Shown here: piece after piece, positions 1 to 7,589 of the stretch | Layout: every line of letters starts with the position of its first letter | How positions within the stretch are numbered: the first letter of the stretch is position 1 | From: Bryobacterales bacterium | GTDB lineage: Bacteria > Acidobacteriota > Terriglobia > Bryobacterales > Bryobacteraceae | DNA length: 43,127 nt | NCBI GenBank assembly: GCA_020851555.1 | Contig: JADZCM010000020.1 | Coordinates: forward strand, 1 to 43,127 | Direction: 5' to 3' | Made by a program: the position numbers and the translations under genes | The notes under the pieces: generated by a model | What the model saw: only the letters and a program-made list of their open reading frames with translations | What the model was told of the DNA's origin: nothing | The model's database searches: none

Positions 1-2
1 AG

Positions 3-368
3 GCCCGCGGCGTCGGGGGTCTGGTAATCGACGGCGCGACCCGTGACACGGAAGCCATCGCGCAACGTGCGTTTCCCGTCTTCAGCCGGGGGCTGGCCAT
101 CGGGGCCTGCACGAAGGAGCGGCTCGGAAAGCTGAACGAACCGCTGGAGTTCTGCGGCGTGCGGGTGCGGCCCGGGGACGTGGTGGTGGGCGACGCGGAC
201 GGCGTGGTGGTGATCTCTCAGGAAGAGGCCGAGAAAGTGTGCGAAGCGGCGCTGGCCCGGCAGCAGCGTGAAAAGATCCTGATGGAGCAGTTGCTGCAGG
301 GCAAAACGACGCTGGAACTGCTGGGCCTCCCGAAGGTGAAGTCCGGCTCGGAGGGGGGGGCGGCCTGA
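3..368 (+). CDS. RraA-like family protein (C-terminal part)
   Basis: The reading frame is open from the left edge, so the N-terminus is missing; about 121 residues are visible. Visible motifs are GGLVIDGATRD, FPVFSRG and PGDVVVGDADGVVVIS. They match the core of the RraA / 4-hydroxy-4-methyl-2-oxoglutarate aldolase-like family, where the Gly-rich loop and the R-D pair (GATRD) lie at the metal and substrate site. Family members are either RNase E inhibitors or class II pyruvate aldolases, and the fragment cannot decide between these. The tail after about residue 95 is charged (QQREKILMEQ), then low complexity. The stop TGA overlaps an in-frame CTG that could begin the following ttcA-like frame, so the two may be co-transcribed. 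Family assignment is firm, exact activity is not. Confidence 0.85.
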   Translation, partial: ARGVGGLVIDGATRDTEAIAQRAFPVFSRGLAIGACTKERLGKLNEPLEFCGVRVRPGDVVVGDADGVVVISQEEAEKVCEAALARQQREKILMEQLLQGKTTLELLGLPKVKSGSEGGAA

Positions 369-517
369 AGCACCCGGACCCCGCGCCCGAGCCTACCTCC
401 CGGTCGGCGCCGCCGGACGCCGCCGGGTCTCAGGCACAACGGCCGGCCGCCCGGAACGCCAGGGATCTGGAGAAGGCGCTCCTGCACCGGGCCGGCGACG
501 CAATCGCGCGGTACGGG

Positions 518-1336
518 ATGATACGCGAGGGCGATCGCGTAGCGGTCGCGCTCTCCGGCGGAAAGGACTCGCTGGCGCTGCTTGAGTTGCTGCTCCGCTT
601 GCAGCGGCGTGCGCCGGTTGAGTTTTCGCTGTGCGCCTTCACCATTGAGCAGGGCAAGTTCCTCCGGCCCGTCGAGGCCCTTGCCAGATACCTCGAAGAG
701 CGCGGGATCGCCTGGACGTATTACCGCGACAAGCCCTCCTTGCGTCTGATCAACGACCAGCCCGAGCACGGCTGCGACCTGTGCAGCCGCCACAGGCGCC
801 GCGCGGTCTACGAGGTTGCGCGAGGGCTGGGCGCCGGCGTCATCGCCTTCGGGCACACGGCGGACGACTTCTGCGAGGCGTTCCTGCGCAACGCCTTCTT
901 CACCGGCCGTATCAGCTCGCTGCCGCCGGTCACCTGGTCGCGGGACAGGGAATTCCGGCTGATCCGCCCGCTGGTCTTCGTGCCGGAGGACCTCACGCGC
1001 CGGTACGTCGAACTGCTGGGCGCGCCGCTGGTGCCTTGCGGGTGCTCCCAGAAGACGGGCACCGTACGGAAGTCGATCCGGGACATGCTGGCGCGCCTGG
1101 AGCAGGACTATCCGCGGCTCAAATCAACCCTGCTCGCCTCCCTCGGCAACATCGAGACACAGAGACTGCTGGATCCGCAATACCTGGCGGGGGGAGCCTG
1201 CCCGCCCCGGCCGTTCACGACGCCCGCGCCGGATGCGGAGCACGCCCCTAAGCCGCCTCATTCTCGCGGGTTAGATGCGCCGCGGGGCCGCCGCGGGCGC
1301 GACGCCGGGCGGAGCCTCCCCGAAGACCGCTGCTAA
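518..1336 (+). CDS. ttcA: TtcA-like tRNA 2-thiocytidine biosynthesis protein (start uncertain)
   Basis: ATP-dependent PP-loop tRNA thiolase that installs 2-thiocytidine at position 32 in characterised homologues. Counting from the ATG at 518, the PP-loop SGGKDS lies at residues 14-19, a CDLCSRHRR motif follows near residue 85, and a CGCSQKTGTVRKSI motif lies near 174. The paired cysteines fit the Fe-S cluster site of TtcA. The ATG at 518 is the first standard start codon, yet the codons before it, from about 467, encode LEKALLHRAGDAIARYG, which resembles the conserved TtcA N-terminus. The frame is open back to 272 with no ATG, GTG or TTG. The last 60 or so residues are Pro/Arg-rich and look non-conserved. 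The family call is good, the 5' boundary is doubtful. Confidence 0.82.
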   Translation: MIREGDRVAVALSGGKDSLALLELLLRLQRRAPVEFSLCAFTIEQGKFLRPVEALARYLEERGIAWTYYRDKPSLRLINDQPEHGCDLCSRHRRRAVYEVARGLGAGVIAFGHTADDFCEAFLRNAFFTGRISSLPPVTWSRDREFRLIRPLVFVPEDLTRRYVELLGAPLVPCGCSQKTGTVRKSIRDMLARLEQDYPRLKSTLLASLGNIETQRLLDPQYLAGGACPPRPFTTPAPDAEHAPKPPHSRGLDAPRGRRGRDAGRSLPEDRC

Positions 1337-1348
1337 GCTGAGAGCGGC

Positions 1349-1576
1349 ATGCGCAAGCAGGACATCGCGGCGCGCCTGGCCCGCAAGGCCCGCCTCTCCA
1401 GGGCTGCCGCCGCGGACCGGCTCGACCGGCTGGTTCACGACATCCTGGCCGAACTCAAGAAGGGAAATCCGGTGCCGCTTCCGGGCCTGGGCACGTTCAC
1501 GCCCGGCGAGCGCGTCGGCTTCGAGTTCGACGGCCGGAAAAGCGCAAAGGGGTCCCGGCGTGACGGAAAACGGTGA
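1349..1576 (+). CDS. Short HU/IHF-like DNA-binding protein
   Basis: A 75-residue protein beginning MRKQDIAARLARKARLS. Two predicted helices (residues 3-15 and 17-39) are followed by the HU signature turn PLPGLGTFTPGERVGF at residues 43-58. Normal HU proteins are about 90 residues and continue through a DNA-bending arm and a third helix; here the chain ends soon after the second strand in a basic tail (KSAKGSRRDGKR). It starts 12 bases after the ttcA stop and overlaps the next gene by 17 bases, so translation of the two is probably coupled. It may be a reduced HU that needs a partner; the next protein begins with a similar half-HU segment. HU-family membership is clear from the GLGTF motif, while DNA binding is inferred. 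Confidence 0.78.
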   Translation: MRKQDIAARLARKARLSRAAAADRLDRLVHDILAELKKGNPVPLPGLGTFTPGERVGFEFDGRKSAKGSRRDGKR

Positions 1577-2126
1577 CCAACTGGTTCGCCTGCTGCGGCA
1601 ATGCCTGGAAGAGGCCAGTTCGGTCGAGATCGACGGACTGGGCGTCTTCCGCCGGCGGGCGGGCGGCTTCGACTTCTTCCCCGCCGGAGGGCCCAGAGTC
1701 TTCATCGCCTACGTCGCCGAAGACCTGCGCGCCGCCGAGAGGCTGTTCGACGACCTGCGCCGCCAGGGATTCGACCCCTGGCTTGACCGCAAGAAACTCC
1801 TGCCCGGGCAGAACTGGCCGCGCGCCATCCAGCAGGCCATTGAGGTGAGCGACTTCTTCGTCGCGTGCCTCTCCCAGAAGGCCGTCCGCAAGAAGGGGCA
1901 GTTTCAGGCCGAACTGCGGTACGCCCTGGATTGCGCCGCCCGCACGCCCCTGGACCAGATCTACCTCATTCCCGTGCGGCTGGAGGAGTGCCCCGTGCCC
2001 GGGCGCATCGGCCACCAGATACACTACGTGAACCTTTTTCCGGACTGGGAGGAGGGCGTACGGCGGGTGGCGGAGGCCATACGCGGCCCGAAAAAGGCCA
2101 AGGTAAGGCTACCTCTTGCGGTCTAG
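1560..2126 (+). CDS. TIR-domain protein with half-HU-like N-terminus
   Basis: A 188-residue protein starting at the GTG at 1560 inside the end of the HU-like gene. Residues 7-41 (LVRLLRQCLEEASSVEIDGLGVF then FDFFP) resemble the helix-strand-strand part of HU, including the GLG turn. Residues 46-175 form a TIR domain: FIAYVAEDLRAAERLFDDL, GFDPWLDRKKLLPGQNW, the segment VSDFFVACLS, and then QAELRYAL, where Glu118 sits at the position of the catalytic glutamate of NAD-cleaving TIR domains. Bacterial TIR domains commonly act as NADases or nucleotide cyclases in anti-phage defence, but no known Thoeris, SAVED or STING partner is nearby. Coupling to the HU-like gene suggests a two-protein unit. TIR fold is confident; function is inference. 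Confidence 0.85.
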   Translation: MTENGDQLVRLLRQCLEEASSVEIDGLGVFRRRAGGFDFFPAGGPRVFIAYVAEDLRAAERLFDDLRRQGFDPWLDRKKLLPGQNWPRAIQQAIEVSDFFVACLSQKAVRKKGQFQAELRYALDCAARTPLDQIYLIPVRLEECPVPGRIGHQIHYVNLFPDWEEGVRRVAEAIRGPKKAKVRLPLAV

Positions 2127-2498
2127 CAGCTTGCGTATCCGCGCGGCGTTCTTGTCCTCGGGTTTGAGCGCGAGGAATTTCTCGTAGGCCTTCCGGACGC
2201 ACTCCTCATCCTTGAGCTTCTCGCAAGTCTCGCCCAGCCGCAGGTAAGCTTCGGCGAAGTTCCCGTCCCACTTCAGCGCTTCCCGGAACCGCAGGGCGGC
2301 GGCGGTGTAATTGCGCTTCCGGAAATAGAACAGGCCGACCTTCAGCTCTTCGTGGGCCTGCACGGGGTTGAAGGAGTATTCCTTCTGCGCCAGAGTCTCG
2401 TCTTCTTCGGGCGGCTCAGCCGGCTTGGGTTCCTGCGCCGCGAGCGCCGCCGCAGCGAGCATGGCGAGAGCCAGGAGTCGCAATCGGCCCGATGGCAC
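2109..2498 (-). CDS. Secreted TPR-repeat protein
   Basis: I chose the GTG at 2498 because it begins a clean signal peptide (MPSGRLRLLALAMLAAAALAAQ) and lies 6 bases after a TATACT -10; an upstream ATG at 2552 would overlap uvrC. After the signal comes an acidic linker (EPPEEDETLAQKEY), then tetratricopeptide helices: VGLFYFRKRNYTAAALRFREAL, then FAEAYLRLGETCEKLKDEE and VRKAYEKFLALKPEDKNA. These are about 2.5 TPR units, a protein-protein interaction scaffold, probably periplasmic or outer-membrane associated. It resembles the tetratricopeptide part of BamD/YbgF-type proteins, but it is only 129 residues and I cannot name a partner. The 3' end overlaps the TIR gene by 18 bases on the opposite strand. 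Confidence 0.78.
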   Translation of the reverse strand: MPSGRLRLLALAMLAAAALAAQEPKPAEPPEEDETLAQKEYSFNPVQAHEELKVGLFYFRKRNYTAAALRFREALKWDGNFAEAYLRLGETCEKLKDEECVRKAYEKFLALKPEDKNAARIRKLLDRKR

Positions 2499-2500
2499 AA

Positions 2501-2510
2501 TATAAGTATA
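2501..2510. promoter_or_regulatory. Nested divergent -10 elements (uvrC and TPR gene)
   Basis: The decamer TATAAGTATA reads TATAAG on the plus strand (2501-2506, 11 bases before the uvrC ATG). On the minus strand it reads TATACT (2510-2505, 6 bases before the GTG of the TPR gene). Each hexamer matches TATAAT at five of six positions. No good -35 was seen on either side. Spacing predicts leaderless or nearly leaderless transcripts in both directions. Confidence 0.55.
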
Positions 2511-2517
2511 CAGGCCG

Positions 2518-4176
2518 ATGGATCTCCGGGAAAAAGTTGCGGAGTTGCCCACCGGGCCGGGTGTCTATCGCTACAAAGATGAACACGGCACGGTGCTTTA
2601 CGTCGGCAAAGCCAAGAACCTGCGGGCCCGCGTGCGCAGTTACTTCTCCGAGGAGCGCCTGGCGGACGCCAAGACGGGCAGCCTGCTCGCGGAGGCCCGC
2701 GACCTGGACTTCATCCTGGTGGACAACGAGAAGGAAGCCCTGGCGCTGGAGAACAACCTCATCAAGGAACTCCAGCCGCGCTTCAACGTCCTGCTGCGCG
2801 ACGACAAGTCCTTCCCGTGCATCAAGCTGACCCACGAGAAATACCCGCGGGTGTTTGTAACGCGGAGAATCCGCAAAGACGGCGCCACTTACTACGGCCC
2901 GTACTTACCGGCCAGCCTGGCCTACCGCCTGGTGCATTTCATCCACCGCCGCTTTCGGATTCCATCCTGCGTCGTGGACCTGAACCGGTCCCACCCGCAG
3001 CCCTGCCTTCAGTACCACATCCACCGCTGCCTCGGGCCCTGCGTGAAAGGTCTCACCACGGACGAGGCGTACGCCCGGGCGGTCCGGGACGTGAAACTAT
3101 TCCTGGAGGGCCGGCTGAAGGATCTTGCCGCCGGCCTGCGGGAGCGCATGGAGGAGGCTTCCGAGGCCATGCGGTTCGAGGAGGCGGCCGGCTTGCGGGA
3201 CTTGATCGCGACGGTCGCGGAGGTGGAGGAGAAGCAGAAGATGGCGGCCGTCGACGGCGATGACGCCGACATTTTCGGCTATCACGCGGAACCCCCGCTG
3301 GTGGCGGTGGACGTTTTCCATTACCGCCACGGGCGCGTGGTGGACCGGCGGCAGTTCTTCTGGGAGGATCAGGAAGATCTCGATCCCGGCGAGTTCTTCT
3401 CCTCCCTGCTCAAACAGTTCTACCTGAACCAGCCGCACATCCCGCGCCGCATCGACGTGCCGGTGGAGTTCGAGGACAGCGAGTTGCTGGAGCAAATGCT
3501 CACCGAGAAGCGCGGACGGAAGGTCGAAATCCACACTCCCCGGCGCGGAACCAAGAAGGCCATGCTGGCGCTGGCGGAAACCAACGCGCGGCACAGTTTC
3601 GAGCAGCGTTTCCGGGTGCGGAAGCCGGCTCTGAAGGCGGTGCAGGCGGCGCTCCAGGAGATGCTGGGCGTGGACAAGCCGCCCACGCGCATCGAGTGCT
3701 TCGATATCTCCCACACGCAGGGCGCCGACACGGTGGCCAGCATGGTGGTCTGGCAGGACGGCAAGATGCTGAAGTCCGGCTACCGCAAGTTCATCCTCCG
3801 GCAGGTGGAGGGGGTGGACGACTTTGCGTCGATGCGCGAGGTGGTCACGCGGCGCTACGCGCGCGTGCGGCAGGAAGGGGATCCCATGCCCGGCCTGGTG
3901 CTGGTGGACGGCGGCGTGGGGCAACTGCACGCGGCGGCGGCGGCGCTGGAGTCGCTGGAGATCCTCAACCAGCCGCTGGCGGCCATCGCCAAGCGCGAAG
4001 AGCTGATCTACGTTTTAGGCCAGGAGGACGAGCCGGTGCGGCTGGACCGCTTCTCGCCGCTGCTGCACCTCATCCAGACTGTCCGCGACGAGGCCCACCG
4101 CTTCGCCATCACCTTCCACCGCGACCGCCGCGGCAAGAGCCTGATCGGGCAAAAGCCCCGGAAGCGGCGAGGCTGA
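2518..4176 (+). CDS. uvrC: UvrABC excinuclease subunit UvrC, lacking C-terminal HhH
   Basis: Makes the 3' and 5' incisions around DNA lesions in nucleotide excision repair, recruited by UvrB. The N-terminal GIY-YIG nuclease (GPGVYRYKDEHGTVLYVGKAK, residues 14-34) is followed by a four-cysteine segment (PSC, PC, RC, PC, about residues 155-180), as in Fe-S-containing UvrC proteins. The UvrB-contacting UVR helix (RFEEAAGLRD) is near residue 220. The RNase H-like domain shows FDISH (Asp396), LVDGG (Asp464) and DEAHRF (His527), matching the catalytic triad. The protein ends about 16 residues after that histidine, in a basic tail. Typical UvrC proteins run to about 600 residues with tandem helix-hairpin-helix motifs, which are absent here. 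The start ATG is 12 bases after the -10. Confidence 0.96.
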   Translation: MDLREKVAELPTGPGVYRYKDEHGTVLYVGKAKNLRARVRSYFSEERLADAKTGSLLAEARDLDFILVDNEKEALALENNLIKELQPRFNVLLRDDKSFPCIKLTHEKYPRVFVTRRIRKDGATYYGPYLPASLAYRLVHFIHRRFRIPSCVVDLNRSHPQPCLQYHIHRCLGPCVKGLTTDEAYARAVRDVKLFLEGRLKDLAAGLRERMEEASEAMRFEEAAGLRDLIATVAEVEEKQKMAAVDGDDADIFGYHAEPPLVAVDVFHYRHGRVVDRRQFFWEDQEDLDPGEFFSSLLKQFYLNQPHIPRRIDVPVEFEDSELLEQMLTEKRGRKVEIHTPRRGTKKAMLALAETNARHSFEQRFRVRKPALKAVQAALQEMLGVDKPPTRIECFDISHTQGADTVASMVVWQDGKMLKSGYRKFILRQVEGVDDFASMREVVTRRYARVRQEGDPMPGLVLVDGGVGQLHAAAAALESLEILNQPLAAIAKREELIYVLGQEDEPVRLDRFSPLLHLIQTVRDEAHRFAITFHRDRRGKSLIGQKPRKRRG

Positions 4177-4214
4177 GCCGGCTCCCGAACGCTCCGGCCC
4201 CGGCGGAACCCGGA

Positions 4215-5408
4215 TCACTCGACGATGCCCTCCAGGCAGCGCAGGGTATCGCGGGCGATCACCAGGCCCTCGTCGGTCGGGATGACCCAGACCTCGACTC
4301 CGGAACGGTCCTGAGAGACCTTCGCTTCGACGCCGGTGGCGGCCGCATTGCGGGACAGGTCCACGCGGATGCCCAGCGAACCGAGTGATTCGCAGATCGC
4401 CGCGCGAATGGGGGCCGCGTTCTCCCCGATCCCCCCGGTAAAGATGACCGCGTCGCAGCCGTCCAGGACGGCGAAGTAAGCCCCCAGGTACTTGCGGGCC
4501 CGGTAGCAGAAGGCGTCCACGGCCAGACGGGCCGAAGCGTGCCCCCGCGAGCAGAGGTCCAGCAGCGTCCGCATGTCGTTGGAGGCCATGGAGAGGCCGT
4601 ACAAGCCGCTGCGGCGGTTCAGGAGCGCGTCCATCTCCGCGGCGGTCAGGCCCTCCTTGGTCATGACGTGCAGGACCGCGCCCGCGTCGATATCGCCCGA
4701 GCGCGTTCCCATCAGCAGCCCTTCGAGGGGCGTGAATCCCATGGAAGTATCCACCGACTTGCCGCCCTCAACCGCGGAAACGGAACATCCGTTCCCGAGG
4801 TGGAAAGTGATCAGCTTGTAGTCCTGCCGGGCAAAACCGTGGATCTGGGCGTAGCGCCAGGCGACATAACGGTGCGACGAGCCGTGGAAGCCGTACCGGC
4901 GCAATCTGTGCCGGCGCCAGACGGCGTCCGGCAGCCCGTAGACATAGGCCTTGGGAGGCAGCGTCTGGTGGAAGGCCGTGTCGAAGACCGCCACGTGCCG
5001 GGCGTGCGGCACAACCGCTCTGGCGGCCCGGAGGCCCTTGAGATTCTCGGGATTGTGCAGAGGCGCCAAATCGCACAGGCTCTCGATTTCGGCCGCCACG
5101 GCGTCGTCTATCTCCACCGGGGCCGAGAACCGCTCTCCTCCGTGGACCACCCGGTGCCCCACGGCGTCGATCTCGCGCGGCCGCGGGCTCAGCGTTTTCA
5201 CTGCCAGATCAATCGCCGCCAGGTGGTCGGCGAGCGGGCGCCGGGTCTCCGTTCCGTCCGAACGTATGACCGCCTCGGCCGCCCCGACGTGCTCGATCAG
5301 CACGCGGCCGAGTTGCCGGTCGCAGTTGCCCTGGACGGCTTCCAGGCTGGTCTCAAAGAGCTGGCATTTGACCGACGAACTGCCGCAGTTGACGGCGAGA
5401 ACCTTCAT
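4215..5408 (-). CDS. ackA: Acetate kinase
   Basis: Interconverts acetate plus ATP and acetyl phosphate. At 397 residues from the ATG at 5408 it has the normal family length. That start was chosen over an upstream in-frame ATG (5564) because MKVLAVNCGSSSVK is the conserved N-terminus and the upstream extension is Arg/Pro-rich. Visible motifs are HRVVHGG, FDTAFHQTLP, the HLGNGCS loop, the DTSMGFTPLEGLLMGTRSGD acyl-phosphate site, and GGIGEN near the C-terminus, all typical of the ASKHA acetokinase fold. The gene diverges from pta, so the AckA-Pta pathway is encoded on both sides of a 218-base intergenic region. High confidence. Confidence 0.97.
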   Translation of the reverse strand: MKVLAVNCGSSSVKCQLFETSLEAVQGNCDRQLGRVLIEHVGAAEAVIRSDGTETRRPLADHLAAIDLAVKTLSPRPREIDAVGHRVVHGGERFSAPVEIDDAVAAEIESLCDLAPLHNPENLKGLRAARAVVPHARHVAVFDTAFHQTLPPKAYVYGLPDAVWRRHRLRRYGFHGSSHRYVAWRYAQIHGFARQDYKLITFHLGNGCSVSAVEGGKSVDTSMGFTPLEGLLMGTRSGDIDAGAVLHVMTKEGLTAAEMDALLNRRSGLYGLSMASNDMRTLLDLCSRGHASARLAVDAFCYRARKYLGAYFAVLDGCDAVIFTGGIGENAAPIRAAICESLGSLGIRVDLSRNAAATGVEAKVSQDRSGVEVWVIPTDEGLVIARDTLRCLEGIVE

Positions 5409-5609
5409 GGACAGGATTCTTCCACACATCCGGCCCGTCCCGCAGGCGTCCGCACCGCCCGCATGCCGCGGCGCGGGACCTCCGGCCCTCGCCCTTTCCG
5501 GCGGGCCGGCCGGGGCTGCGCGTTCTCTGCGCTGGAAACGCAGCCGCAACCGCGGAGGGATCAAGCAGGCAAACCGGCTCCTCGCGCCCGGCCCGCGACG
5601 CGGATTCTG

Positions 5610-5615
5610 TACAAT
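5610..5615 (+). promoter_or_regulatory. -10 element for pta
   Basis: TACAAT (five of six matches to TATAAT) ends 11 bases before the pta ATG at 5627, predicting a 5' leader of only a few bases. No convincing -35 is visible. The rest of the 5409-5626 divergent region is GC-rich and I see no operator or RNA structure in it. Confidence 0.45.
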
Positions 5616-5626
5616 GGGGAATCCTC

Positions 5627-6640
5627 ATGCCCGTTACGGAATCTTCGATCGCGTTCTTGAACCGTCAGATGGAGCGGGTACGCCTGGCTGGAGCGCGTAA
5701 GCGCATCGTGTTCCCGGAAGGCTCCGACCCGAGGGTTCTGGAAGCCGCGGCGCGGCTGGCCCGCGATGGAATGGCCGAACCGGTTCTGATCGCGAAGGCG
5801 CCGGCGGAGGCGCCGCCGGGCGTGACGTTCATCCTGCCCGAAACCTCCCCGCAACTGCCGAAGTACGCCGCGCTGTACCACGAGCGCCGCCGCGCCAAGG
5901 GGGTCACCGCCCTGGAAGCGGCCGAAATCGCCCGCCGGCCCGAGTACTTCGGCCACCTGATGCTGGCGGCGGGCGATGCCGATGGCAGCGTCTGCGGAGC
6001 GATTTACACCAGCCGCGATACGCTGCGGGCCATGCTGCACTGCATCGGCACGCTGCCCACGGTCCGCCTGGTGACCAGCCTGTTCGTGCTGGCGGTCCGC
6101 AACCGCCAGTTCGGGCACAACGGGCTGCTGGGCATCTGCGACGCATCCACCGTGATCCAGCCGTCCCCTACTGAACTGGCGGACATGGCCATCTCGGCCG
6201 CGGGCCTGGTCCGGCTGCTGTTCGAGACCGAGCCGGCCGTCGCGCTGCTCAGCTACTCCACCAAGGGCAGCGGCGGACGGCACAAGGATGCGGAGAAGGT
6301 GGTGGAGGCGCTGCGCGTGGTGCGTTCGCGCGCGCCGGAGTTGAACGTGGACGGGGAGTTGCAGGCGGACACGGCGCTGGTGCCTGCCATAGGCTCCTCC
6401 AAGGCCCCCGGCTCCACCGTGGCCGGCAGGGCCAACACGCTGGTTTTCCCGGATTTGACTTCGGCCAACATCGCCGTCAAGATGGTCGAAAGGTTGGGCG
6501 ACGCGGCCGCCATCGGCCCGTTCATCATGGGACTGGCCAAGCCCGCAAACGACCTGAGCCGGGGCTGTTCCGCGGACGACATCTACAGCACCGCCATTGT
6601 CACTTGTTTGCAGGCCGCCGGCGCCGGACCAACCGGATAG
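5627..6640 (+). CDS. pta: Phosphate acetyltransferase
   Basis: Transfers acetyl between acetyl-CoA and phosphate, the partner reaction to acetate kinase. The 337-residue protein is the short, single-domain PTA_PTB form, without the N-terminal regulatory region of the E. coli enzyme. Diagnostic stretches are RIVFPEGSDPRVLEAAARLA near residue 25, LLSYSTKGSGG, GELQADTAL, and the C-terminal FPDLTSANIAVKMVERLGDAAAIGP with LAKPANDLSRGCSADDI. The next gene, a deacetylase-fold protein, starts 12 bases downstream, so the two are likely one transcript. Nothing in the sequence looks damaged. High confidence. Confidence 0.96.
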   Translation: MPVTESSIAFLNRQMERVRLAGARKRIVFPEGSDPRVLEAAARLARDGMAEPVLIAKAPAEAPPGVTFILPETSPQLPKYAALYHERRRAKGVTALEAAEIARRPEYFGHLMLAAGDADGSVCGAIYTSRDTLRAMLHCIGTLPTVRLVTSLFVLAVRNRQFGHNGLLGICDASTVIQPSPTELADMAISAAGLVRLLFETEPAVALLSYSTKGSGGRHKDAEKVVEALRVVRSRAPELNVDGELQADTALVPAIGSSKAPGSTVAGRANTLVFPDLTSANIAVKMVERLGDAAAIGPFIMGLAKPANDLSRGCSADDIYSTAIVTCLQAAGAGPTG

Positions 6641-6652
6641 GCGTAGCAGCCG

Positions 6653-7582
6653 ATGTTGCCTTTTCGCCTGGTCTATCACCCCGGTTACGACCTGGACCTG
6701 GGCGACCACGTCTTCCCCTCGGCCAAGTACGGCCTCATCCGGGAGCGCCTGCTGGAAGAAGGAGCGGCCGGGCCGGAGGACTTCGTGACGCCCGCTCCCG
6801 CCGGCGACGAGGACCTGGCCCTCGCGCACGACCGGCTGTGGATTCGCCGCCTCCAGACGGGCACGCTGAGTTACGCGGAAATCGCCAGGCTGGAGATTCC
6901 GTATTCCCGGCGGATGGTGCGGGCCTTCTGGCTGGCGGCGGGCGGCACCATGCTGGCTTGCCGCCTGGCGCTGCGCGACCGCGTTGCCGTCAACATCGGC
7001 GGCGGCTTCCATCACGCCTTCCGCGGCCATGGGGAGGGCTTCTGCGCGATCAACGATGTCGCGGTCGGCATCCGCAGTTTGCAGCGCACCGGCAGAATCG
7101 ACCGCGCGCTGGTCCTGGACTGCGACGTGCACCACGGCAACGGCACCGCCGCCATCTTCGCGGGAGACCGCAAGGTCTTCACCATCTCGCTGCACCAGCT
7201 CAACAACTACCCTCACGAGAAGCCGCCCTCGGTCATAGACGTCCACCTGCCCGACGAGACGGGCGACGAGGAGTACCTGTCGCACCTCCGCACGCACTAC
7301 GTGGCGGCCCTGACCTTGCACCGGCCCAACCTGGTCGTCTACCTGGCCGGCGCGGACCCTTATTACCAGGATCAATTGGGCGGCCTGTCGCTGACCATGG
7401 GGGGGCTGCGCCAGCGGGACCGTTTCGCGGTGGAGATGGCATTGCGCGCCGGGGTTCCGGTCGCCATCACTCTGGCCGGGGGCTACGCGTTCCGCCTGGA
7501 AGACACGGTGCGCATCCACTGCAACACGGTGAAGGCAGCCGCCGACGCCGCGCTGGCAACGGCGGCGGCCGGCCCGCCGTGA
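6653..7582 (+). CDS. HDAC/AcuC-family deacetylase
   Basis: A 309-residue zinc hydrolase of the arginase/deacetylase fold, closest in size and motifs to class IV-like bacterial deacetylases. The catalytic set is intact: His120-His121 in IGGGFHHAFRGHGEGFC, metal ligands Asp158 and His160 in DCDVHHGNG, third ligand Asp235 in LAGADPY, and the GGY turn supplying the catalytic tyrosine near residue 283. Homologues remove acetyl groups from lysines (AcuC acts on acetyl-CoA synthetase) or act on acetylpolyamines. Its location 12 bases after pta suggests a role tied to acetyl phosphate or acetyl-CoA, perhaps reversing acetyl-phosphate-driven protein acetylation. That role is inferred from context; the fold and active site are seen. 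Confidence 0.92.
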   Translation: MLPFRLVYHPGYDLDLGDHVFPSAKYGLIRERLLEEGAAGPEDFVTPAPAGDEDLALAHDRLWIRRLQTGTLSYAEIARLEIPYSRRMVRAFWLAAGGTMLACRLALRDRVAVNIGGGFHHAFRGHGEGFCAINDVAVGIRSLQRTGRIDRALVLDCDVHHGNGTAAIFAGDRKVFTISLHQLNNYPHEKPPSVIDVHLPDETGDEEYLSHLRTHYVAALTLHRPNLVVYLAGADPYYQDQLGGLSLTMGGLRQRDRFAVEMALRAGVPVAITLAGGYAFRLEDTVRIHCNTVKAAADAALATAAAGPP

Positions 7583-7589
7583 CGCCCGG

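Noticed and set aside
4177..4214. Terminator between convergent uvrC and ackA
   Set aside because: Only a five-base GCCGG/CCGGC repeat with no T-tract.
5561..7519. 652-codon minus-strand frame
   Set aside because: Antisense to pta and the deacetylase, both with intact motifs on the plus strand.
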